From positions 310,001 through 374,000 of the forward strand of contig NZ_OY759862.1 of the NCBI RefSeq assembly GCF_963662805.1: a DNA stretch of 64,000 nucleotides, written 5' to 3'. Origin of the DNA: an uncultured Cohaesibacter sp. (GTDB taxonomy: Bacteria > Pseudomonadota > Alphaproteobacteria > Rhizobiales > Cohaesibacteraceae). Each line of letters opens with the position of its first letter. Position 1 is the first letter of the stretch. This document shows, one piece after another, positions 1 to 8,605 of the stretch. The notes under the pieces were generated by a model that saw only the letters and a list, made by a program, of their open reading frames with translations, was not told the DNA's origin and did no database searches. The position numbers were made by a program, and so were the translations under genes.

Positions 1-1
1 G

Positions 2-415
2 GAAGACCTCTCCATGTTCGATCTCAATGCCATGCGGAATTCGGCCCTGATGATTGTTGATTTCGATGGCTTCAAACGCATCAATGACCTGCTCGGGCAC
101 AGCGAAGGGGATCGTGCCTTGCGCCTCGTCGCGCAGGCTCTAGGGCAGATGCCCGTCGATAACCATGTCTTCCGTCTTGGGGGGGATGAGTTTGCTCAGG
201 TCTTCCCGCGCGCAGGCAATCTTGAAGCTGAGGATCTGCGCCAATATGTCAACGCGATTGAACGCGACATGGCGGACGAAGGCTTCACGGAACTCGGGCT
301 GAGCATCGGTGTTGTCCATTTCTTCGAATGCGATGGAAGCCTCGCGTCCCTGATGGCGCTTGCCGACGCGCGGATGTATCACGACAAGCGTTTGCGCACC
401 CTCGCGTTCCTCTGA
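2..415 (+). CDS. GGDEF-domain diguanylate cyclase, C-terminal part (5' end outside the window)
   Basis: This is the C-terminal catalytic domain of a protein that makes cyclic di-GMP from two GTP. The reading frame is open from base 2, so the visible start at base 14 is probably internal and the N-terminal sensory part lies upstream. Visible signs are the DFDGFKRINDLLGHSEGD metal and substrate region, the RLGGDEF active-site motif, and the LSIGVVHF strand typical of the fold. No RxxD inhibitory site is seen just before GGDEF, so product inhibition may be absent. The protein ends about 40 residues after the last core strand, a normal ending. It runs convergently towards the L,D-transpeptidase gene. 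The family is certain; the sensory input is unknown. Confidence 0.9.
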   Translation, partial: EDLSMFDLNAMRNSALMIVDFDGFKRINDLLGHSEGDRALRLVAQALGQMPVDNHVFRLGGDEFAQVFPRAGNLEAEDLRQYVNAIERDMADEGFTELGLSIGVVHFFECDGSLASLMALADARMYHDKRLRTLAFL

Positions 416-496
416 CCTTCTCCGAATTTCCCACTATTTCCAAGTTTTGGCACTGCTGGGCATCGCCTGCGAAGCTGGGTGATCGGCCTTTCGCGC

Positions 497-521
497 AAAA
501 AAAGGGCTCCCGTGGGAGCCC
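497..521 (-). terminator. Rho-independent terminator of the L,D-transpeptidase gene
   Basis: Perfect inverted repeat GGGCTCCC/GGGAGCCC at 504-521. On the minus strand it is followed by a run of seven T. It lies 67 bases beyond the stop of the minus-strand L,D-transpeptidase gene. Confidence 0.8.
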
Positions 522-587
522 TAAGTTCAAGATCCGCTTTTGGGGATCCTGCTCTCTCATGCTGTAACACCAAAAAAGGGTCTGAGC

Positions 588-1316
588 CTAGATGACGATG
601 ACCTTGGTGCCGACGCCAACACGTTGATAAAGGTCCATGACATCCTCATTGCGCATGCGGATGCAGCCGGAGCTGACGGCCTGGCCGATAGACCAAGGCT
701 CGTTCGAGCCGTGGATGCGATAAAGTGTGGAGCCAAGATAGAGGGCACGGGCACCGAGCGGGTTGCGTGGGCCGCCTTCCATATATTCCGGCAGGCCGGG
801 TTGCCGTTGGCGCATTTCTGCAGGCGGACGCCAGCCGGGCCATTCCGCCTTGCGGGTGACCTTGTGCGTTCCTGCCCATTCAAAGCCGGGACGTCCGACA
901 CCAACGCCATAGCGACGGGCAGTACCGTCCTGACCAACCAGATACAGATAGCGCTCGTTGGTGTTGACGATGATGGTTCCGGCCCGATGCGGTCCCGCAT
1001 AGTCAACGACTGTTGGCAAATAGCGCGGATCAATGCTGCGCACACGCTGGCGCTGGATCTTGGCAGAGGCTGCCTCTGTGCGACCCTGCCGGGGATCCGG
1101 AGCGAGGCGGGAAATGTCCACTCTGGGTCGCGCATCGCTCGGCTGGGGCCGATTGGCACCCGGACGCAGCTGCATGACCCATGGTTGGATCTGATCCGCC
1201 TGCAACATGACTGGCGGAGGAGGGGCATAACGGAAGGAATTGGCATCAGCCGGGGCAACAAATGACCCGGAGACGCAAAGCGCGGTCGCGCAAACACTCA
1301 GAAAAATACGCTTCAT
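588..1316 (-). CDS. Periplasmic L,D-transpeptidase (YkuD/ErfK family)
   Basis: Exported enzyme predicted to make 3-3 peptidoglycan cross-links or attach proteins to peptidoglycan using an active-site cysteine. The N-terminus is a Sec signal peptide (KRIFLSVCATALCVSG, cleavage probably after PADA). The YkuD domain fills the C-terminal half, with the strand GTIIVNTNERYLYLV and the catalytic block HGSNEPWSIGQAVSSGCIRM carrying the conserved His, Ser, Gly, Cys and Arg. Two upstream in-frame starts (1322 and a GTG at 1328) are possible; I chose the ATG followed directly by the basic n-region. The length of about 242 residues is normal. It is monocistronic, with its own terminator. Confidence 0.92.
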   Translation of the reverse strand: MKRIFLSVCATALCVSGSFVAPADANSFRYAPPPPVMLQADQIQPWVMQLRPGANRPQPSDARPRVDISRLAPDPRQGRTEAASAKIQRQRVRSIDPRYLPTVVDYAGPHRAGTIIVNTNERYLYLVGQDGTARRYGVGVGRPGFEWAGTHKVTRKAEWPGWRPPAEMRQRQPGLPEYMEGGPRNPLGARALYLGSTLYRIHGSNEPWSIGQAVSSGCIRMRNEDVMDLYQRVGVGTKVIVI

Positions 1317-1631
1317 CGACATACTCACAACACAGAATCGACGACTGACTCATGGGTCCTGAGACCCGTCTGAAAAAGACTTGCTGAAATGGGGCTTCGT
1401 ACCCGTAACGCGGCGAGAAACCTGACATTTCCTTGTTCCTATCCTAATTTGGAAACAAAGCGAAAAGGTTAATGAAAACTTGCAAGGCCGCTCATTTGGA
1501 GTCAGCGTTAAAAAACGGTTAGCACCGGCAATTTTATGATTAATTTTTTGACAATTCGATTTGGCAGTCCCTTGGAGGGTGTCAAAGGAGTCTGGCCTTG
1601 CAAAAAGGCTTTAGGTTGGCTGAAGCCAACG
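1317..1631. other. Intergenic region upstream of the L,D-transpeptidase gene
   Basis: About 315 bases between the L,D-transpeptidase start and the end of the DUF2927 gene, both on the minus strand. It must hold the promoter of the transpeptidase. I see no conserved RNA, repeat or convincing small gene in it; short frames here have no recognisable protein features. Confidence 0.5.
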
Positions 1632-2411
1632 TCAGCGTCCGACCACCTGTTTGGCATATTGCAAAAGGTTGCCGACCATCGGGTTCACCTGACGTTGTGT
1701 CATGCCGGGCTTGACCGATGGATTGTAAAGCATGTTGAGGATCAGACGGTCGTAGCGGGTGAAATAGTCGAAGGTCGTCAGGTCATTGAAAACCGAATGG
1801 TTGAGGCTCTTGTCGTCATTGACGGGACCAAGTCCCTGCAGGATTTCTTCCACCATGCAGCGGCGGAACAGGGACAGGCCCTGATCGGAGACGATCACCG
1901 CGTCCGAGCGCAGGATGCCGGAACGCCGTGACAGCACGCGGACGATGCACTGGCCCGGAACGTCCATCTGAGAATCGTGGAAGACCTCGTCCTGCACCGT
2001 GCGCTGATAGTCGGCTGCATCGACAATATAGATGCGGAAGTTCGCTTCCTTTGGTGTGCGGGCGAGGTACAGCGAAAGTCCAGAGATCTGGCTTGGCAGG
2101 TCTGTGACGAAACCGCGCACCGTCTTCAAACGGTTGAGTTTGGAGCGGTTATCGATCCAGACCTTGACGGGCGTGACATACTTCTTGACGCGATTGGTCT
2201 GAGACCCCCAGCTAAGCGATTTGATCTCCGCGCCGAAAACGGTTTTGTTGAAACCTGCGATGACTTCGGAATCTTGAAAATTGTTCGCCAGAGCGGGGCG
2301 AGTGCTGGTGGTGACTGTAAAAACTGACAATAAAACTAACAGGCAGAGAAATGGAAACCCGGCCATCACCCATCGCAGCTTTGAGGCTCTATGCATGGTT
2401 GGGCTCGCCAT
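1632..2411 (-). CDS. DUF2927 domain-containing exported or membrane-anchored protein
   Basis: Alphaproteobacterial family of unknown function, secreted or held by one N-terminal segment. The N-terminus has a basic stretch followed by a hydrophobic helix (FPFLCLLVLLSVFTV) and an ALA-type cleavage site. The rest matches the DUF2927 pattern: WIDNRSKLNR, a SGLSLYLA segment, and a C-terminal region with a conserved cysteine (RRCMVEEILQGLG), followed by LNHSVFNDLTTFDYFTRYD. The frame is open back to 2585, but the extra residues look non-coding, so I start at the ATG before the signal sequence. Start codon choice is uncertain by several tens of residues. Confidence 0.8.
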   Translation of the reverse strand: MASPTMHRASKLRWVMAGFPFLCLLVLLSVFTVTTSTRPALANNFQDSEVIAGFNKTVFGAEIKSLSWGSQTNRVKKYVTPVKVWIDNRSKLNRLKTVRGFVTDLPSQISGLSLYLARTPKEANFRIYIVDAADYQRTVQDEVFHDSQMDVPGQCIVRVLSRRSGILRSDAVIVSDQGLSLFRRCMVEEILQGLGPVNDDKSLNHSVFNDLTTFDYFTRYDRLILNMLYNPSVKPGMTQRQVNPMVGNLLQYAKQVVGR

Positions 2412-2843
2412 CAATCGAACGCTGCTGGTCTCTCGCAGGGAGGCGCCGTTTTGACGGCTGGATGCTTCATTTTTCACGTTTGCGGATCCTGCGCTTGTCC
2501 CGGAAATGCGGGGATTGCACGGGATCGAGACGCCCCGGCAGAGTCTGGTCGGCCCAACAATGCGCATTTCCACCAGACTCGTCAATCTGCCTAATGATCT
2601 TGTTGGCGTTGTTTTTCACTCTGAAAAGTTTGCAGCGGGTGTCTTTCGACCCGAAGGTGCCTGCGTCAAACCAAGCCAATGAAACTCAGCAATATTCTCG
2701 AAAACACAAACCTAATTTTAACGAAAGGCAGCCTAAGGTTCCTCTACATTTGTGCCGTTAGCTAATGCCATACTGTTACGTGCTTCAATCCGGAACATCC
2801 GGCAAGGATAATCGGCCTATGACATTCAAGGTTCAGGAGTAGA
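2412..2843. other. Divergent intergenic region between the DUF2927 gene and the cheZ-like gene
   Basis: Some 430 bases carrying promoters in both directions. The frames inside it are shadows without protein features. An AGGAG ribosome-binding site sits at 2834-2839, just before the cheZ-like start. I see no other structure. Confidence 0.5.
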
Positions 2844-3575
2844 ATGGGAATGGCACTGGCATCGAAACCATTTCGCATTGAGCAGATTCTGGGGAACGAG
2901 AAGATTCACCAGGTTCAGGCGGCCAACGGCGCAATGTCTGGCAATCAGTATCAGGAAATCATGTCAGAGCTTGCAGCCCTGAAACGCCTGATGGAGCCAG
3001 CTCAGGATCTCAATGAGAATATCGTCGAAAGCTACCGGCATGAACTTGCCGAGGCGATGAAGCTCAAGAAAGAGATGGACGAGATCTACATGGCAATCGC
3101 CGAGACCAAGCGCGAGATTGCCACACTCCATGTCAACGGTCTGCATTCTGCCGAAATGAACCGCGTCACCGACGAACTCGATGCCATTGTCGAGGGAACC
3201 GAGCAGGCAACAGAGCAGATCCTTGCCTCCGCCGAGATCATTGATGAGAACGCCACCAAGCTTTCCAAGGTTCTGACCGGTGAGGAAGACCAGTGGACCC
3301 ATGAAATTCAGGAAAGTGTGGTCTCCGTCTTCGAAGCCTGTAACTTTCAGGATTTGACAGGCCAGCGCATCACCAAGGTGGTCAACGTGCTTCGTTTCAT
3401 CGAAGGCCGTATCGTCAACATGATGGACATCTGGGGCGGCATCGAACATTTCATGGAAATCGAAGTCGACAATCCGCTCGAGAAGGAAGGCGATGCAGCG
3501 CTGCTCAACGGTCCTGCTCTTGCGGACGAGGAAGGCGTAGCCAGCCAGGCCGACATCGACGCCCTATTCGACTAA
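2844..3575 (+). CDS. cheZ: CheZ-like chemotaxis protein phosphatase
   Basis: Predicted to dephosphorylate CheY-type response regulators and so reset the flagellar motor signal. The protein is mostly long amphipathic helices (about residues 60-200), as expected for the CheZ helical hairpin. The active-site motif NFQDLTGQRI, with the Asp and Gln that position the attacking water in CheZ, is intact near residue 173. A C-terminal SQADIDALFD tail resembles the CheY-tethering end of CheZ. A clear AGGAG precedes the ATG. No che operon is adjacent, but two chemoreceptor genes lie elsewhere in the window. The length of 243 residues is somewhat above the usual 210-220. Confidence 0.88.
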   Translation: MGMALASKPFRIEQILGNEKIHQVQAANGAMSGNQYQEIMSELAALKRLMEPAQDLNENIVESYRHELAEAMKLKKEMDEIYMAIAETKREIATLHVNGLHSAEMNRVTDELDAIVEGTEQATEQILASAEIIDENATKLSKVLTGEEDQWTHEIQESVVSVFEACNFQDLTGQRITKVVNVLRFIEGRIVNMMDIWGGIEHFMEIEVDNPLEKEGDAALLNGPALADEEGVASQADIDALFD

Positions 3576-3580
3576 GCTTT

Positions 3581-3820
3581 TTGCGCAGCAAAAAGCGTCG
3601 GAATATCCCACTTGCTCTGGCTTATCAGCGAAAGGTGCCTCACTTGAGGCACCGAGAGCCTTGCGCAGCAAAAAGCGTTGGAATATCCCACTTGCTCTGG
3701 CCTCTCAGCGACAGGTGCCTCCCTTGAGGCACCGAGAGCCTTGCGCAGCAAAAAGCGTTGGAATATCCCACTTGCTCTGGCCTCTCAGCGACAGGTGCCT
3801 CCCTTGAGGCACCGAGAGCC
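3581..3820. repeat. Three tandem 80-bp repeats downstream of the cheZ-like gene
   Basis: Units 3581-3660, 3661-3740 and 3741-3820. Units 2 and 3 are identical and unit 1 differs at a few bases. Each unit holds an 8-bp hairpin GGTGCCTC/GAGGCACC with a four-base loop. Before unit 1 the start forms a second perfect hairpin, GCTTTTTGC gca GCAAAAAGC (3576-3596). No coding frame is supported across the array. It begins five bases after the cheZ-like stop. Confidence 0.95.
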
Positions 3821-3965
3821 TCGCACATTGTTTCTGTCTGGCTCTCCCTTCTTCTCTTGCCAATTTTCTGACGATCCTCTGCTACGAGCCTGTGGGCCTT
3901 ATTGACTCATTAACGAATCCTCTGTAGAACAAAAATAGAACAAATGCTCAGGTCGAGGTGGTGAT

Positions 3966-4610
3966 ATGGCCGAAGTCGAGAAACGGGACGGACTGATGAT
4001 CGGAGAGGATGGCAAGGCGCGTTGCTGGTGGCATGGCGGCAAACAGGACTATCAGGACTATCATGACAAGGAGTGGGGACGCCCCGTCGCTGACGACCGC
4101 ACCCTGTTCGAGAAGATCTGTCTCGAAGGCTTCCAGTCCGGGCTGAGCTGGTACACGATCCTTAGAAAGCGCGAGAACTTCCGCGCTGCCTTTGCCAATT
4201 TCGACATCGACAAGGTCGCCGCCTTCACCGAGGAGGATGTCGAGCGTTGCCTCAAGGACGCCGGGATTGTCAGACACAAGGCAAAGATCGAGAGCACCAT
4301 CAACAACGCAAAGCGCGCGCAGGAGCTGCGGTCTGAGTTTGGCTCCCTTGCTGCCTATTTCTGGGCCCACGAACCCGGCCCCAATGACCGTCCAGACCGG
4401 CCGATCTATGAGGAACTGATCAAGCTGACCCAGACCGATATCTCGAAGGCCATCTCCAAGGATCTGAAGAAGCGCGGCTGGTCCTTCGTCGGCCCGACGA
4501 CCGTCTATGCCTTTATGCAGGCAATGGGACTGGTCAACGACCATGTCGAGGGCTGTATCTGCCGCGAACCCGTCGAGACGGCGCGGGCAGCCTTCCAGCG
4601 TCCTGCCTGA
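3966..4610 (+). CDS. tag: DNA-3-methyladenine glycosylase I
   Basis: Base-excision repair enzyme that removes 3-methyladenine from alkylated DNA. The sequence starts the domain with CWWHGGKQDYQDYHDKEWGRP, contains FQSGLSWYTILRKRENFRAAF, the helix-hairpin-helix part and KDLKKRGWSFVGPTTVYAFMQAMGLVNDH. The zinc ligands typical of Tag (the N-terminal Cys and His, and the C-terminal H and C in DHVEGCICR) are visible. The length of 214 residues is a little longer than the usual 187 because of short extensions. It stands alone, 145 bases after the tandem repeats. Confidence 0.95.
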   Translation: MAEVEKRDGLMIGEDGKARCWWHGGKQDYQDYHDKEWGRPVADDRTLFEKICLEGFQSGLSWYTILRKRENFRAAFANFDIDKVAAFTEEDVERCLKDAGIVRHKAKIESTINNAKRAQELRSEFGSLAAYFWAHEPGPNDRPDRPIYEELIKLTQTDISKAISKDLKKRGWSFVGPTTVYAFMQAMGLVNDHVEGCICREPVETARAAFQRPA

Positions 4611-4807
4611 TCAGATTGGCGAATTTCTAGGGATTTGAACGCAATCGACTGCAAAGTGAGGCGTCCACTTTGTGTCAGAGCGACGACAGTGGCGAAAAAG
4701 TCGTGATCGAGACTTGTCGCCTGCTGGCGGATGGGCTAGGGAAAAGGCCATAATCTCGTATCGAGCGGGATTTCCTCAACCCATTCAAATCGAAGTGACG
4801 TCCAACC

Positions 4808-6286
4808 ATGGCAAAAGACAAGAAGCCCAACAAGCTCAAGGCCCGCCTGCCGCGCGGATTTGTGGACCGGACTGCAGATGACATTCGTGCAGCCGACGAC
4901 ATGATCGCCAAGATCAAGGCCGTCTATGAGCATCATGGCTTCGATCCCATCGAGACGCCTGCGTTTGAATATACCGATTGTCTGGGCAAGTTCCTGCCCG
5001 ATACCGACCGACCCAACGCCGGGGTCTTCTCGCTCACCGATGACGATGATCAGTGGATGAGCCTCAGGTATGACCTGACGGCCCCGCTCGCCCGTCACGT
5101 GGCCGAGAATATCAACGAAGTCCAGATGCCTTTCCGCACCTATCGCGCGGGCTATGTCTATCGCAACGAAAAGCCGGGGCCGGGTCGCTTCCGCCAGTTC
5201 ATGCAGTTCGATGCTGACACCGTGGGTGCGCCGGGCGTTCAGGCCGACGCCGAAATCTGCATGATGATGGCCGACACCATGGAAGCCCTCGGGATTGACC
5301 GCGGCGACTATGTCATCCGCGTCAACAACCGCAAGGTGCTTGATGGCGTGATGGCAGAAGTGGGCCTCTCAGGTGACGATCATGTCGAGACGCGCCTCAC
5401 CGTGCTGCGTGCTGTCGACAAGCTCGACAAGTTCGGCCCCGATGGCGTGCGCCTTCTGCTCGGCGAAGGCCGCAAGGACGAGAGTGGCGACTTCACCAAG
5501 GGCGCTGGCCTTTCGCCCGAGAATGTCGAGAAGGTGATCGCCTTCACAGAGGGCACCCTCGAAATGGACAATGACGGGACGCGCGAATTGGACACCATGC
5601 AAGCCATCTTCGATGCCTGCGGCTATGGCAAGGATCGCATCCATATTGATCCATCCGTTGTGCGCGGTCTCGAATATTACACCGGCCCGGTCTATGAAGC
5701 CGAATTGCTGTTCGATGTGACGAACGAGAAGGGCGAAGTGGTCCAGTTCGGCTCCGTCGGTGGCGGTGGCCGCTATGACGGTCTCGTCAAGCGCTTTGTC
5801 GGTCGCGATGTTCCGGCGACTGGCTGCTCCATCGGTGTTTCCCGCCTCATGGCAGCGCTGAAAAATCTCGGTAAACTTGGCACGGACGATGCCGTCGCTC
5901 CGGTGCTGGTCACTGTCATGGATGGCGACGTTGAAAGCCTCGGCCATTACCAGAAAATGGTGCAGGACCTCAGGACCGCCGGCGTGCGCGCCGAGATGTA
6001 TCAGGGCAACTGGAAAAAGTTCGGCAATCAGCTCAAATATGCTGACAAGCGCGGCTGCCCGCTCGCCGTCATTCAGGGCTCGGACGAGAAGGCACAAGGC
6101 ATCGTCCAGATCAAGGATCTGGAAGAAGGCAAGCGCCTGTCTGCCGAAATCGAGGATAACGCCACCTGGCGCGAAAGCCGCCCGGCGCAGGTCGAGGTAC
6201 CCGTCGCCGAGCTGGTTGATACGGTCAAAAAGATGTTGGCAGATCAGGCCGCAGATCGGGATGCCGATCGCGCTGCTGCCAAATAA
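4808..6286 (+). CDS. hisS: Histidine-tRNA ligase
   Basis: Charges tRNA-His with histidine in the cytoplasm. Class II aminoacyl-tRNA synthetase core with FRTYRAGYVYRNEKPGPGRFRQFMQFDADTVG (motif 2), the histidine-specific GLEYYTGPVYE, and the motif 3 region GSVGGGGRYDGLVKRF...TGCSIGVSRL. The C-terminal anticodon-binding domain follows from about residue 360. The length of 492 residues is typical of the alphaproteobacterial type. It is the first gene of a hisS-hisZ-hisG run with short gaps, the usual rhizobial order, so it is probably cotranscribed with histidine biosynthesis genes. Confidence 0.97.
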   Translation: MAKDKKPNKLKARLPRGFVDRTADDIRAADDMIAKIKAVYEHHGFDPIETPAFEYTDCLGKFLPDTDRPNAGVFSLTDDDDQWMSLRYDLTAPLARHVAENINEVQMPFRTYRAGYVYRNEKPGPGRFRQFMQFDADTVGAPGVQADAEICMMMADTMEALGIDRGDYVIRVNNRKVLDGVMAEVGLSGDDHVETRLTVLRAVDKLDKFGPDGVRLLLGEGRKDESGDFTKGAGLSPENVEKVIAFTEGTLEMDNDGTRELDTMQAIFDACGYGKDRIHIDPSVVRGLEYYTGPVYEAELLFDVTNEKGEVVQFGSVGGGGRYDGLVKRFVGRDVPATGCSIGVSRLMAALKNLGKLGTDDAVAPVLVTVMDGDVESLGHYQKMVQDLRTAGVRAEMYQGNWKKFGNQLKYADKRGCPLAVIQGSDEKAQGIVQIKDLEEGKRLSAEIEDNATWRESRPAQVEVPVAELVDTVKKMLADQAADRDADRAAAK

Positions 6287-6318
6287 TCCGCCAGAATGTG
6301 CGGGTTGAAGGAGACGAG

Positions 6319-7473
6319 ATGACACTTTTGACAGACGGCATGCGCGAGGCTCTCTCGCGCCAGTTCGATGCCGCGGGTGCAACCGCTATCGACCTGCCGA
6401 TCCTCTATCATGCAGATCTCTTCCTCGATCTCGTCGGTGAGGACATCCGCCGCCGCCTCTATGTGGCGCCCGATGCCAACGGCGAGAAAATGGCCCTGCG
6501 GCCAGAATTCACCATTCCCGCCTGTCTGCATCATCTGGGCACCGGAGCCATGGACCGCGCGGCGTCCTATGCCTGCATCGGCCCGGTTTTCCGCCAGCGT
6601 CCCGATGGCGTCCCCGGCGAATTCTATCAGGCGGGTATCGAGACAATCGATCCTGACGGTGGTGCTGGCTTTGACGCAGACAGCATCGCACGGGCACTTG
6701 CCATGGTCTCCGACTTGTCCGGCAGTCTGCCCATCGTGACGGTTGGCGACAATGCGCTCTTCTCTGCGCTTCTGACAGCGCTCGGAACCCCGACCGTCTG
6801 GCAGCGCCGCCTCGAAGGGGCCTTCGGTGATCGCAAGGTACTCGACCGGATGCTTGAACGGCTCGAGAAGGGTGGCGCGGACAATCCCGACGCCTCCGCG
6901 GGTCTCGCCCGCATCCTTGATGGCAAGGCCGGCACCGATGTCCGTGAAGCCGTCGAGGAAATGCTCGACATAGCAGGGCTTGCCGCCATTGGCGGTCGGT
7001 CGGTGGGCGATATTGCCGAGCGTTACATGGAAAAGGCCGAACTCGCCGCAAATGCTGGCTGGGACTCGGAAAAACTCGCCATCATCGCTCGCTATCTCGA
7101 TCTCGAGGGCAGCGCGGCAGACAGCCTTGTGCAGCTTGCCGCCTTCGATGAAGAGCAGGGCGGGATCCTCGGCGATGCGCTCAAGGCCTTTGCCGAGCGC
7201 ATGGATGCGATCCTCAAGGCCGTGCCCGAAGAGACCGACATTCAGTTCAAGGCAGATTTCGGCCGACGGCTCGACTATTACTCCGGTTTCAATTTCGAAC
7301 TGCATTTCGAAGGGCAGGACAAACCCGTTGCCGGTGGTGGTCGCTATGACCGGCTGCTTGGCATCCTGTCCAAGCGGGCCAATTTGAACGCCGCAAGCGA
7401 TGCCGCTGCCGTCCCGGCAATCGGCTTTGTGGTCTGGCTGGATCGCCTTGAAACCGACGCGGCCAAGGTTTAG
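6319..7473 (+). CDS. hisZ: ATP phosphoribosyltransferase regulatory subunit
   Basis: A catalytically inactive paralogue of histidyl-tRNA synthetase that combines with HisG to carry out and regulate the first step of histidine biosynthesis. The class II core is visible: LPILYHADLFLDLVGEDI, ALRPEFTIPACLHHLG, ACIGPVFRQRPDGVPGEFYQAGIE, and DFGRRLDYYSGFNFELHFEG with GGGRYDRLLG. The frame opens at 6298, but the ATG at 6319 has a good GAAGGAGA site 6 bases before it, so I use that. It follows hisS by 32 bases and precedes hisG by 11. Confidence 0.95.
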   Translation: MTLLTDGMREALSRQFDAAGATAIDLPILYHADLFLDLVGEDIRRRLYVAPDANGEKMALRPEFTIPACLHHLGTGAMDRAASYACIGPVFRQRPDGVPGEFYQAGIETIDPDGGAGFDADSIARALAMVSDLSGSLPIVTVGDNALFSALLTALGTPTVWQRRLEGAFGDRKVLDRMLERLEKGGADNPDASAGLARILDGKAGTDVREAVEEMLDIAGLAAIGGRSVGDIAERYMEKAELAANAGWDSEKLAIIARYLDLEGSAADSLVQLAAFDEEQGGILGDALKAFAERMDAILKAVPEETDIQFKADFGRRLDYYSGFNFELHFEGQDKPVAGGGRYDRLLGILSKRANLNAASDAAAVPAIGFVVWLDRLETDAAKV

Positions 7474-7484
7474 GAGCGAGCGAT

Positions 7485-8474
7485 ATGAGCAACAATCCTC
7501 TGATCATTGCGGTGCCCTCCAAAGGCCGCCTGCAGGAAAATGCCAACGCCTTCTTCGCCCGCGCCGGGCTGGACGTTGCCCGTCCCGGTGGAGCGCGCAA
7601 CTACCGTGGCCACTTGAAGGGCATCGACAATGTCGAGATCGCCTTTCTGTCTGCTTCCGAGATTGCCAAGGAGCTGAAAAAGGGCACCGTTCATTTGGGC
7701 GTGACGGGCGAGGACCTCATCCGCGAGCATCTGACAACGCCCGAACGTTATATCGATCTGCTCGTCAAGCTCGGCTTTGGCCATGCCAACGTCGTCATCG
7801 CGGTCCCGAAGGCATGGATCGATGTGCGCAGCATGGAAGATCTTGGCGACATCGCCATGGACATGCCTGCTCGCTACGGCCATCGCTTGCGCATCGCCAC
7901 CAAATATATCAACCTGACGCGCGCCTTCTTTGCCGAGCATGGCATCGTCGACTATCGCATCGTTGAAAGCCTCGGTGCAACCGAGGGTGCCCCGGCGGCT
8001 GGCTCGGCGGATATCATCGTTGACATCACCTCCACGGGGTCAACCCTTGAAGCCAACAACCTCAAGATCCTTGAGGATGGTGTCATGCTGCGTTCCGAGG
8101 CCAACCTTGTTGCCTCTCTCACAGCAGACTGGTCGGATGAGGCCAAGAATGCCCTTGGGCAGATCCTCGACCGCGTGCAAGCCGAAGAGGCCGGACGCAC
8201 ACGACGGGAAATCACCGCAGCCCACTTCGATGCAGCGGTGATCAGCCAGCAGATTTGCGACGAGTTCGAGGATGACGGCACCTACGCGCCTTATGGCCAT
8301 CAGGAACATGTGCTGCATCTTCATGCTCCGCAAGGGTCGGTCTATGCCATCGCCTGCCGTTTGCGGGCTCTCGGGGCAACGACGATCTCGGTTGGCAAAC
8401 TCGATTATATCTTTCAGGCTGCCAATCCGCTGTTCGATCATCTGCTCGCTCGTCTCGACGAGTGCGACAACTGA
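7485..8474 (+). CDS. hisG: ATP phosphoribosyltransferase catalytic subunit
   Basis: Catalyses condensation of ATP and PRPP, the first committed step of histidine biosynthesis. The catalytic region starts IIAVPSKGRLQENA and includes the PRPP-binding DIIVDITSTGSTLEANNLKIL. At 329 residues it is about 100 longer than the short HisG form that normally pairs with HisZ. The extra C-terminal part (from about residue 235, ending YAIACRLRALGATTISVGKLDYIFQ) looks like an ACT-like regulatory domain. Similar lengths are known, as I recall, in some Bradyrhizobium-type relatives, so this is a subfamily feature rather than an error. It is the last gene of the his run. Confidence 0.95.
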   Translation: MSNNPLIIAVPSKGRLQENANAFFARAGLDVARPGGARNYRGHLKGIDNVEIAFLSASEIAKELKKGTVHLGVTGEDLIREHLTTPERYIDLLVKLGFGHANVVIAVPKAWIDVRSMEDLGDIAMDMPARYGHRLRIATKYINLTRAFFAEHGIVDYRIVESLGATEGAPAAGSADIIVDITSTGSTLEANNLKILEDGVMLRSEANLVASLTADWSDEAKNALGQILDRVQAEEAGRTRREITAAHFDAAVISQQICDEFEDDGTYAPYGHQEHVLHLHAPQGSVYAIACRLRALGATTISVGKLDYIFQAANPLFDHLLARLDECDN

Positions 8475-8605
8475 TCGTCAGCTCTCGCATCAAGCGAAGG
8501 GATTGGCCGGGCAGGCCATGGTCATGATTTCGACTCATTGCTTTGGCTTGAACTCCCTTCGTATGCTTTCCCGATAGAATCACCGCCCCGAACATGAGGC
8601 CCCTG

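Noticed and set aside
540..1297. Long open frames on both strands over the L,D-transpeptidase gene
   Set aside because: They overlap a gene with clear domain motifs and have no protein features of their own; high GC content produces shadow frames.
3581..3820. The 80-bp repeats as a CRISPR array
   Set aside because: The units are contiguous, without unique spacers, and too long for CRISPR repeats.
6244..7305. 353-codon minus-strand frame opposite hisZ
   Set aside because: Mirror of hisZ codon structure; hisZ is unambiguous.
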